6,927 nt of DNA from Candidatus Poseidoniaceae archaeon (GTDB lineage: Archaea; Thermoplasmatota; Poseidoniia; Poseidoniales; Poseidoniaceae): assembly GCA_013330925.1 (NCBI GenBank), contig DUHJ01000148.1, positions 1 through 6,927 on the forward strand, written 5' to 3'. Under the pieces are notes generated by a model, which had not been told where the DNA came from, made no database searches, and saw only the letters and a list, made by a program, of their open reading frames with translations. Both the position numbers and the translations under genes were made by a program. Shown piece after piece: positions 1-6,197 of the stretch (positions within the stretch are counted from its first letter, which is position 1; each line of letters opens with the position of its first letter).

Positions 1-178
1 TGCTGATTTGGATCACATTGGACCGCACCTCCCCGACGATTTGGACCTCGTCTACCACGTCGGGCTGCTGCTCAAGCAACTCGGTCGAGCGGAAGCCCTC
101 GAAACCTTGCTGGTCCGCGTGTCGGCGGCTCAGCCTGACGACCCACGCGTCCACGCTGCGGTCCACCACCTGAGGTGA
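1..178 (+). CDS. C-terminal end of a TPR-like protein (partial)
   Basis: The frame read from base 2 is open to a TGA at 176-178 and gives the last 58 residues of a protein whose start lies outside the window. The visible part holds a helix-turn-helix pattern like a tetratricopeptide repeat: LVYHVGLLLKQLG, then RAEALETLLVRVSA, then QPDDP. The spacing of G, small residue, L and P fits a degenerate TPR. The tail is VHAAVHHLR. TPR proteins are usually interaction scaffolds, so the biochemical role cannot be given from this fragment. The acetyltransferase gene starts 4 nt after its stop, and its ribosome binding site overlaps this stop, so the two are very likely in one operon. The reading frame is well supported; the TPR assignment is inference from one repeat-like stretch. 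Confidence 0.7.
   Translation, partial: ADLDHIGPHLPDDLDLVYHVGLLLKQLGRAEALETLLVRVSAAQPDDPRVHAAVHHLR
172..178 (+). promoter_or_regulatory. Shine-Dalgarno sequence of the GNAT gene
   Basis: GAGGTGA lies 4 nt before the ATG at 183 and is a near-perfect complement to the 3' end of 16S rRNA. It overlaps the TGA stop of the upstream gene, which supports both the chosen start and translational coupling. Confidence 0.75.
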
Positions 179-182
179 CGTC

Positions 183-743
183 ATGGAAACGCCCGCATTG
201 GAAGCCGGCGACGGTTTGGTGCTCAAGCCTATTTCCAGCAGCGACCTGACGGACTTGCTGGAGAGCTACCACGAATCACCAGAGGACGGTCAAACCGCGC
301 TTCCGTGGATGTATCCACGCAACGTGGCTGAGCAGTTGGCGGATTTCGTTCGTGACATCCTCCGTGCCTCGGACGAAGACAGAATTCACTTCTGGTCCAT
401 TCGCCTCAACGACCGCCACGTCGGCACCATCGGCTTGGGCGATGAGCTCCAATTGGACCTCAGCAGTTGGAGCCTCGGTTATTGGATTCGAGTCGGACAC
501 CAGGGCCAAGGCATCGCAAGCCGTGCCATCGACGCCGTCTTTTCGTGGTTGACCAAACGCCAGGTGGCAGCCGTGGTGGAGGTGGCCGTCCATCCGCACA
601 ACGGCCCCGGTCTTGCCACGGCCCGTTCGCTGTGCACGCGATGGGGCGGCACGCCGTTGGACGACTTCGTCGGCATCGATTTCGGTGGCCGAACCATTCC
701 TCACCACCTTCACCTCATCCAAGTCGGGGGCGGCGAGGCGTGA
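183..743 (+). CDS. GNAT-family N-acetyltransferase, RimJ/RimL-like
   Basis: A 186-residue protein of the usual size for a single-domain GNAT enzyme, which transfers the acetyl group of acetyl-CoA to an amine. It fits the RimJ/RimL-like branch. A GLVLKPISSSDLTDLLE stretch near residues 11-27 forms the first strand and helix. FWSIRLNDRHVGTIGL (70-85) forms the central strands. The acetyl-CoA-binding motif A is LGYWIRVGHQGQGIASRAI (98-116), with the Q/R-x-x-G-x-G/A loop as HQGQGIA (106-112). VHPHNGPGLATARSL (136-150) matches the conserved segment around the family Asn, here N140. The ATG at 183 has a strong ribosome binding site. The gene overlaps the deacetylase gene by 4 nt (GTGA). The acceptor substrate is unknown: it could be a protein N-terminus, an amino sugar or a small amine. 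Pairing with a deacetylase suggests, without proving, an amino-sugar or surface-glycan role. Confidence 0.9.
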   Translation: METPALEAGDGLVLKPISSSDLTDLLESYHESPEDGQTALPWMYPRNVAEQLADFVRDILRASDEDRIHFWSIRLNDRHVGTIGLGDELQLDLSSWSLGYWIRVGHQGQGIASRAIDAVFSWLTKRQVAAVVEVAVHPHNGPGLATARSLCTRWGGTPLDDFVGIDFGGRTIPHHLHLIQVGGGEA

Positions 744-1537
744 GCCGCACGTGGCTGACCGTGGACACCGACGATGCCCACCATCGGCCCTGGCAACAAG
801 GCCATCCGAGCCGGAGCAAGGACCCTGCCGGGCAACGCACGCCTCGCCAACCCAGCGAACGATGGTTGACCGGGCTCCAGCGCTTTGGCGAATGGGTGCA
901 TCACACGCAGCACGCCGTGACCGTGTTCGTCATCAAGGACCAACTCGACCACACCGCCTCCCGCGAGGCCTTGCTTCAACTCGCCGCGATCGGTGGCACA
1001 CGGCTGACCTTTGCCAGCCATGGTTCGAGCCACCGGTCGTGGGGCGCATGGCCCGAAGACGCAGCGGCGCTGACCGAAGCGGTCAGGGCATCGCTGGCCG
1101 CCAACGCCGAGGCTTTTGGCGAGCAAGCCCGGCCGTGGTTCCGGTCACCGTCAGGCTACGTGGCACCGTGGATGGCAGCCGCCTTGTCCGAGGCGGGAAT
1201 CGTCGTGGATTCTTCGGTGAACCCCTCGTGGTTGATGCGTCGCAAGGCCGGCCCCACACGCCGCTGGTCCGATGTCACGGACGCGATGGGAGAGGCCGGT
1301 CTGGTGGAACGGCCTTGGGCGGTCCAACGGGGCTGGCCCACGTGTGGGCCTGCCCTGCACCTTCCAGGTTTCGCGGGGCGCTCCCGCCGAACCTGGCGCA
1401 GGCTTCCACCCGCGCTGTCAAAGGAGGAGATGGACGGTGCGGTCACGGGAGATGGAAGCCTCTCCACCGTCTATTGGCACGCGATCGATCACGCGCGACG
1501 AAAGGGCCGGTGGGTTCCACCGATCAGAGCGACGTGA
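740..1537 (+). CDS. Polysaccharide deacetylase-like protein (NodB / CE4 type)
   Basis: A 265-residue protein with the ordered NodB-homology motifs of metal-dependent deacetylases, which remove acetyl groups from amino sugars. Near the N-terminus TVDTDD (7-12) stands at the catalytic and metal-binding Asp motif. SHGSSH (93-98) supplies the H-x-x-x-H metal ligands H94 and H98. FRSPSGY (134-140) matches the R-x-P-x-G motif. IVVDSSVNPSW (154-164) follows as in the family, and YWHAID (245-250) carries the C-terminal His, resembling the HPWEID-like end of DUF3473-type deacetylases. No signal peptide or membrane segment is evident, so it is probably cytoplasmic or acts on a membrane precursor. The GTG start at 740 overlaps the GNAT stop as GTGA and sits right before the first motif. 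The frame stays open upstream, but that stretch overlaps the GNAT gene and has no family similarity. The natural substrate is not known. Confidence 0.82.
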   Translation: MSRTWLTVDTDDAHHRPWQQGHPSRSKDPAGQRTPRQPSERWLTGLQRFGEWVHHTQHAVTVFVIKDQLDHTASREALLQLAAIGGTRLTFASHGSSHRSWGAWPEDAAALTEAVRASLAANAEAFGEQARPWFRSPSGYVAPWMAAALSEAGIVVDSSVNPSWLMRRKAGPTRRWSDVTDAMGEAGLVERPWAVQRGWPTCGPALHLPGFAGRSRRTWRRLPPALSKEEMDGAVTGDGSLSTVYWHAIDHARRKGRWVPPIRAT

Positions 1538-4500
1538 CGTCTTCGACGTCCTCGTAGCCAAGGGAGTCGAGCACCTCTGCGTGGAGTTTGGTGTCCACTT
1601 CACCGGCACGGACCAAGGCAGAGAGGGTGTCCACCACAATGCGATCGGCGTCGACCCCGTAGAAGCGGCGGAGCGCCTCACGGGTGTCGGAACGACCGAA
1701 CCCTTCGGTGCCCATCACGTGGAAGGAACCGCCAACCCAGGGTCGGATGAGGTCCGGAATTGCCGCCATGTTGTCGCTGACCGCCACGGTCACCGGCACT
1801 TTGCCGTCGAGCTGTTCGCTGACCCAACTGGTCCGTGGCTCCTCGCTGGGATGACGCGTGTTCCATGCCTCTGCTTCCATCGCCTCACGCCGCAATTCGC
1901 CGTAGGACGTGGCCGACCAGACCTCGCACGCCACGCCGAGTTCGCGGAGCCGGGCCGCGGCGGCTTCGGCCTGCGGCAAGATGGATCCAGAACCGAGCAA
2001 GCGGACCAGCGGAGCCTCATCGGCTTCGATGCGGTGCAAGCCGCGAAGGATGCCTTCGTCAGCATCCTTGGCTTTCGCGGGCATCACGAAATTTTCGTTG
2101 TACGCGGTGATGTAGTAGATGACGTCCTTGTCTTCGCCGTGCATCTCCTCCATGCCGCGCTTGATGATGGCCGCCATCTCGTAGGCATAGGCCGGGTCGT
2201 AGGCGCGCACGGCCGGATTGGACATGGCGATGAGCAACGAGTGCCCGTCCTGATGCTGGAGGCCTTCGCCGTTGAGGGTGGTCCGCCCAGAGGTGGCACC
2301 AATCAGGAAGCCGCGGCAGCGGCTGTCTGCGGCCGACCACACCAAGTCACCAACGCGCTGGAAACCGAACATGGAGTAGTAGATGTAGAACGGTACCGTC
2401 GCTGTCATTTGCGTGGCGTAGGAGGTGCCTGAAGCGATGAAGGTGGACATCGCACCGGCTTCGTTGATGCCTTCTTCGAGGATCTGTCCTGTCTTGCTCT
2501 CCTTGTACTTCATCAGGACCTTGTGGTCCACGGGTTTGTACAATTGGCCGTCCGGGGCGTAGATGCCCAAGGCACTGAACAGCGGGTCCATGCCGAAGGT
2601 GCGTGCTTCATCAGGCACGATGGGGACGATGCGCTCACCGATGCCCTCTGCTCGGGTCAAGTTACGCAAGAGTCGCACGAAGGCCATCGTCGTGCTGACC
2701 GATTGCTTGCCGCTTCCTTCGTCGAATTCGACGTACGCTTCGGCCGGAGGCAAGGGGACGTCCAGCGTCGAAGTACGGCGTTCTGGAAGGAAGCCACCGA
2801 GGGCTTGCCGACGCTCCAACAGGTAGGCGACTTCCTCAGAACGGTCCTCGGGCATGATGTAGGGCAAGTCCTCGAGGTCCTCGTCGCTGAAGCCCAAGCC
2901 GATGGTGTCCCGCATGTAATGCAGGGCCGAATCGTCGGCCTTCTTCTTCCCGTGCGTCGCGTTTCGGCCGGCGAAGGTCGGGCCGAGTCCGTAGCCCTTG
3001 ATCGAGCGAGCGAGGATGACCGTGGGCTGGCCCTTGTGGGCAACAGCGGCGCGGTAAGCAGCGTGGATGCGCACCGGGTCGTGGCCACCAACGTCGTCGG
3101 TGAGGGCTTCAAGGTCGGCATCGGTCATGTGCGCGACAAGCGCAGCAAGCTCTGGCGTGTTGAACAACTCGGCCCGGACGACGTCGCCCGAGGCGGTCAT
3201 CAAACGCTGCTCGTCGCCGTCGGTCAGGGCGGAGAGGCGAGCCGCGAGGGCGCCGGTGGTGTCCGCTGCGAAGAGCGGGTCCCACGTACGGCCCCAGAGG
3301 CACTTGATGACGTTCCAACCCGCTCCCGTGAAGCGTGCGGCCAATTCCTGCACGATCTTCGTGTTGCCGCGCACAGGGCCATCGAGACGCTGGAGGTTGC
3401 AGTTGACGACCATCGTCAGGTTGTCGAGGTGTTCGCGGCTGGCCAGGGTCAATTCCGAGAGGGACTCGGGCTCATCGGACTCTCCATCCCCCATGAAGTA
3501 CCACACGCGGCTCTGATCGGTGTCCACCAGGCCTCGGTCGCGCAGGTAGCGGTTGAAGCGCGCTTGGCGGATGGCCGTCATCGCACCGAGGCCCATGCTC
3601 ACCGTGGGGTATTCCCAGTAGTCCGGCATCAAGCGCGGGTGAGGGTACGAAGAGAGGCCGGTGGTGAAGGCCTCGCGTCGGAAGTGTTCGATGCGGTCGT
3701 GATCAAACCGACCTTCCATCCACGCTCGGACGTACAGGCCGGGACTGGCGTGACCTTGCCAGTAGACGTGGTCGCCGTGCCCTTCCCCGTCTTTGCCGCG
3801 GAACATGTGGTTCAGACCGACCTCCCACAGGGTGGCGATGCTGGCGTAGGTGGAGATGTGCCCCCCAAGGCCGTCGAAGTGCTTGTTGGCCCGGGTGACC
3901 ATCATCATCGCGTTCCACCGCAAGGTGTCGCGGATGCGCGCCTCCATGTCGAGGTCGCCAGGATAGGCCGGCTCATCCGCGGCCGCGATGGTGTTGAGGT
4001 AGGGCGATTGGGTCAGGTGACCCACGTCGACGCCGGCTTCACGGGCCGCCGCCACGGTCGCATCGAGGACCTCATGCGCGCGTTCTGCGCCCTTGCGCTC
4101 GTTCACGGCAAGGATGGATTCGGTCCATTCGACGATCTCTTCCGGGTCGTCGGTGCTCGTGGTGGCCGTGGTAGCCGTGGCCCATGCACCGGGCGTTTCG
4201 GAAGGAGCTTGCGGGGCTGGAGTTGGCTCGGGCTCAGGTGCTGGAGCAGGCGCAGCCTCGGCCGGGGCCTCGGCAGGTGCGGCTGCATTACCGTCGCCGT
4301 CTCCCTCAACCTCGAACTGAGCGCAGATTTCGCCCACGGGCAGGATGTCGCCCACGTCACCGCTGAGGTGGGTGACCGTTCCGGTCACGGGAGAGGGGAT
4401 TTCGACGGTGGCCTTGTCGGTCATCACCGACAACAAGGGCTGATCCTCGACGATGGCGTCGCCTTCGGCGACGAACCACTCAACGACCTCACCCTCAACG

Positions 4501-4544
4501 ACGCCTTCTCCAATGTCGGGCAGACGGAACGAATAGAGGCCCAT
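1524..4544 (-). CDS. aceE: Pyruvate dehydrogenase E1, homodimeric type, with N-terminal lipoyl domain
   Basis: A 1006-residue E1 component that decarboxylates pyruvate with thiamine diphosphate and reductively acetylates a lipoyl group on the way to acetyl-CoA. Residues 1-80 are a lipoyl domain (LPDIGEGVVEGEVVEW, then TDKATVEIPSPVTG with lysine K44). Residues 81-135 are an Ala/Pro/Glu linker. From about 137 the protein follows AceE: SPYLNTI (180-186), YPGDLD, RWNAMMMV, GGHISTYAS (227-235). The thiamine-diphosphate motif is GDGESDEPES (352-361), with NCNLQRLDGPVRGN (381-394). GGHDPVRIHAAY (486-497) is the active-site loop, ILEEGINEAGA (688-698) includes the catalytic-Glu region, and LQHQDGHS (762-769) the active-site His region. 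E. coli AceE is about 887 residues, so the core is full length and the lipoyl arm is an addition. The C-terminus overlaps the convergent deacetylase gene. No E2 or E3 gene is adjacent. Family identity is certain from motifs; lipoylation of K44 is inferred. Confidence 0.97.
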   Translation of the reverse strand: MGLYSFRLPDIGEGVVEGEVVEWFVAEGDAIVEDQPLLSVMTDKATVEIPSPVTGTVTHLSGDVGDILPVGEICAQFEVEGDGDGNAAAPAEAPAEAAPAPAPEPEPTPAPQAPSETPGAWATATTATTSTDDPEEIVEWTESILAVNERKGAERAHEVLDATVAAAREAGVDVGHLTQSPYLNTIAAADEPAYPGDLDMEARIRDTLRWNAMMMVTRANKHFDGLGGHISTYASIATLWEVGLNHMFRGKDGEGHGDHVYWQGHASPGLYVRAWMEGRFDHDRIEHFRREAFTTGLSSYPHPRLMPDYWEYPTVSMGLGAMTAIRQARFNRYLRDRGLVDTDQSRVWYFMGDGESDEPESLSELTLASREHLDNLTMVVNCNLQRLDGPVRGNTKIVQELAARFTGAGWNVIKCLWGRTWDPLFAADTTGALAARLSALTDGDEQRLMTASGDVVRAELFNTPELAALVAHMTDADLEALTDDVGGHDPVRIHAAYRAAVAHKGQPTVILARSIKGYGLGPTFAGRNATHGKKKADDSALHYMRDTIGLGFSDEDLEDLPYIMPEDRSEEVAYLLERRQALGGFLPERRTSTLDVPLPPAEAYVEFDEGSGKQSVSTTMAFVRLLRNLTRAEGIGERIVPIVPDEARTFGMDPLFSALGIYAPDGQLYKPVDHKVLMKYKESKTGQILEEGINEAGAMSTFIASGTSYATQMTATVPFYIYYSMFGFQRVGDLVWSAADSRCRGFLIGATSGRTTLNGEGLQHQDGHSLLIAMSNPAVRAYDPAYAYEMAAIIKRGMEEMHGEDKDVIYYITAYNENFVMPAKAKDADEGILRGLHRIEADEAPLVRLLGSGSILPQAEAAAARLRELGVACEVWSATSYGELRREAMEAEAWNTRHPSEEPRTSWVSEQLDGKVPVTVAVSDNMAAIPDLIRPWVGGSFHVMGTEGFGRSDTREALRRFYGVDADRIVVDTLSALVRAGEVDTKLHAEVLDSLGYEDVEDVTSL
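1536..1550. other. Perfect 6-bp inverted repeat at the convergent gene junction
   Basis: GACGTC, a 3-nt TTC loop, then GACGTC forms a perfect 6-bp stem covering the stop codon of the plus-strand deacetylase gene, within the last codons of aceE. There is no T-tract on either side, so it is not a classical intrinsic terminator. The repeat also results from the Glu-Asp-Val-Glu-Asp-Val end of AceE, which can explain it without any regulatory role. Confidence 0.35.
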
Positions 4545-4594
4545 GGTGGTCCCTCACCCCACATTGGGGCAGTTGGCCCTCCGTCGACCTCCCT
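4545..4594 (-). promoter_or_regulatory. 50-bp gap with aceE ribosome binding site and small hairpin
   Basis: Read on the minus strand, GGGGTGAGGG (4551-4560) precedes the aceE ATG by 6 nt and is the likely ribosome binding site; its GGTGA core is 9 nt from the start. Directly before it is the inverted repeat CCCCA-ATG-TGGGG (4557-4569), a perfect 5-bp stem whose 3' arm shares its G residues with that site. The stem could mask part of it in the mRNA. A second, weaker symmetry, CCCTTTAGGG (4591-4600), overlaps the stop of the upstream membrane gene. I see no clear promoter or T-tract terminator, so read-through from the upstream gene is likely. Confidence 0.55.
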
Positions 4595-6109
4595 TTAGGG
4601 GTTCGCCTCGGCGACAAGAACGCGCCACGTACCTCCGCCGTTCATCCACGGCGCCTCTCCGACTTCGGCCTCGACCCAGCCCTCGAGGGTCACCTCAAGG
4701 TCAGGTGCGACCACGATGACCGCAACGCTGGACAAATCGCCGCGATCGGGCAACACGGTGCCGTTGAGCAACTCGTCCTCCCACCCTGCATCGGGCGCCC
4801 TCCAATGACCGATGAGACCGTCCGGGCCTTGCTCGGAGAGAACGGGATGCATGGTGTACAGCCAGTGCACCGCGAGGGTCGGGTCGTGAATCAGCAGGAG
4901 ATCATCGCCTTCCTCAAGGTGCTCAAGCGCCGCCTCAGCCGCATCGTCGGTCCACAGCGTCTGACCGTGTGCGGCGGCGAGCAGCGCCAACGGGAGAAGC
5001 AGCACGAAGGCGCGTTGCAAGCGTTCGGTGGGAAGTGGAGCCTCGCCCTGAAGATGCACGATCAGCCAAAGCGCAGCAGGAAGCAGCACCATGCCGTGCC
5101 TTCCGTTGTTGCCAAGCACGACCATCGTCTTCCACCATGCAAGGTCCCACGCTTGGCCCTCAACGGCCCACAAGGCCGCGACGTAGGCCGAAAGCAGGCC
5201 CATGAGGAGGCCACACACCATGAGCAGCTCGATGGCGCCCTCGGCTTTGTTGAAGGCCATGCCCTCCTTCCCGAGGAAAGCCCAGAGCCCAGCGCCCACC
5301 AGCAGGTAGAGGCCGAGCACATCGAAGACCGCAAAGGGCAGGAAGCTCCACCACCACCATCCGTCACGGGCTTCGCTCACGCTGCCGACGCCCAGCAAAC
5401 CCGCGGCGACCAAGCCGAACACCATGGCGAGCACGAACCAGCCGACAGCACCACGCCTTGTGGCATCGATGGCGCTCCAGTCCGAGAGGTCGAGCGGATC
5501 GCACCACGCGATGAGCAGCACCGCCCAGCCCATGGACCACCATGGATTCAGACCCTTGAGCGCGAGGAGGGCGGTGGCGGCCGCGGTGCTGATGCTGACC
5601 GCGACGATAATGGCGAGCATGGCGGCACCGGTACGAGGTTTTCCCGAACGGATGCGTGCGAACAATGCTGGATGGAGCGGGGTCAGGAGCATCACGCCAC
5701 CGAGCAAGGCCCCAAGCGGCTCGCTGTAGCCACGCCCGATCGCAAAAAGCATGCCCGGATGCAACAGGACGATGGAGGCCAACCACGGCGACCACGGCGC
5801 CTCTGGGTTGCGCCAACGTGGCAAATGGCCCATGGCCCACGCCAGCACGGCCAAGCATGCAACGCCGACCAAACGGACGCCAAGCACGCCAAGCCCGAGT
5901 GGGTCCAGCCACACGGCCTGCGTCAGGGACGTGCTGCTGTCGGGGTCGCTGGCCAACGGATCCAGGGTCCGTGCCGAGCCCCACGGCGCTTGGCCGTCCT
6001 CGTCCACGGACAGAAGCAAGGTGGTGTCCAGACCCGGGGCGTTGCTCAGCACCGCGACGATGACGAGCACGATGCCCGCGACAAGCCACAAGCGGCCTCG
6101 CTGCTCCAC
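4595..6109 (-). CDS. Polytopic membrane protein of unknown function, possibly GT-C-like
   Basis: A 504-residue protein I do not recognise at family level. It is strongly hydrophobic, with about ten likely membrane segments near residues 7-23, 70-93, 108-125, 130-147, 160-184, 188-203, 220-242, 252-280, 290-314, 337-353 and 365-381. A soluble C-terminal domain of roughly 120 residues follows (about 385-504). After the first segment there is a long hydrophilic loop (about 24-69) with an acidic SVDEDG motif (D36, E37, D38), and HPGMLFAIGRGYSEP (117-131) lies at the third to fourth segments. This layout resembles GT-C membrane glycosyltransferases that use lipid-linked sugars, but the resemblance is general and the call is tentative. 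A run of four Trp (251-254) is unusual. The start is a GTG at 6107-6109 with only a weak AAGGGG upstream; the frame is open back to a stop at 6170-6172 with no better start. aceE follows 50 bp downstream on the same strand. Confidence 0.75.
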   Translation of the reverse strand: MEQRGRLWLVAGIVLVIVAVLSNAPGLDTTLLLSVDEDGQAPWGSARTLDPLASDPDSSTSLTQAVWLDPLGLGVLGVRLVGVACLAVLAWAMGHLPRWRNPEAPWSPWLASIVLLHPGMLFAIGRGYSEPLGALLGGVMLLTPLHPALFARIRSGKPRTGAAMLAIIVAVSISTAAATALLALKGLNPWWSMGWAVLLIAWCDPLDLSDWSAIDATRRGAVGWFVLAMVFGLVAAGLLGVGSVSEARDGWWWWSFLPFAVFDVLGLYLLVGAGLWAFLGKEGMAFNKAEGAIELLMVCGLLMGLLSAYVAALWAVEGQAWDLAWWKTMVVLGNNGRHGMVLLPAALWLIVHLQGEAPLPTERLQRAFVLLLPLALLAAAHGQTLWTDDAAEAALEHLEEGDDLLLIHDPTLAVHWLYTMHPVLSEQGPDGLIGHWRAPDAGWEDELLNGTVLPDRGDLSSVAVIVVAPDLEVTLEGWVEAEVGEAPWMNGGGTWRVLVAEANP

Positions 6110-6197
6110 GCCCCTTGGCCGCCTTCGGCTCGCTTGACGGTTGGGGTCCGCACGGTGCTCGGCGAGCCTTCATGCGCCCTCGGCCCGAGGTGCGGGC
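6110..6197. promoter_or_regulatory. Divergent intergenic region, no clear promoter visible
   Basis: These 88 bp separate the minus-strand membrane gene from the plus-strand CoA transferase gene, so promoters for both should lie here or inside the 5' ends of the genes. The stretch is G+C-rich, with no TATA-like or TATAAT-like block. A TTGACG (6134-6139) resembles a bacterial -35 box, but no matching -10 follows. GCCG-CCTT-CGGC (6118-6129) is a short inverted repeat near the membrane gene start. Confidence 0.4.
6187..6192 (+). promoter_or_regulatory. Shine-Dalgarno sequence of the CoA transferase gene
   Basis: GAGGTG lies 5 nt before the ATG at 6198 and fixes that start. It is nearly the same sequence as the site before the GNAT gene. 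Confidence 0.7.

Noticed and set aside
467..739. Upstream extension of the deacetylase frame
   Set aside because: The extra residues lie inside the GNAT gene in another frame, are Arg-rich and match nothing. The GTG at 740 with the GTGA overlap starts just before the first deacetylase motif.
1272..2432. A 386-codon plus-strand frame across the convergent junction
   Set aside because: It overlaps the deacetylase in another frame and then aceE on the other strand. Both of those have clear family motifs; this frame has none.
4140..4302. Low-complexity Ala/Pro/Glu stretch as a DNA repeat
   Set aside because: It is the flexible linker between the lipoyl domain and the E1 core; the repetition is in the amino acid composition and is usual for such linkers.
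2523..4598. A 691-codon open frame on the plus strand, antisense to aceE
   Set aside because: It mirrors the aceE gene through G+C-rich codon use, its translation is rich in Arg, His, Gly and Val with no domain I recognise, and the opposite strand has an unmistakable enzyme.
6134..6162. TTGACG as a -35 box for the CoA transferase gene
   Set aside because: No -10-like hexamer is found at 16-18 bp spacing, where the sequence is GC-rich; one hexamer alone is expected by chance.
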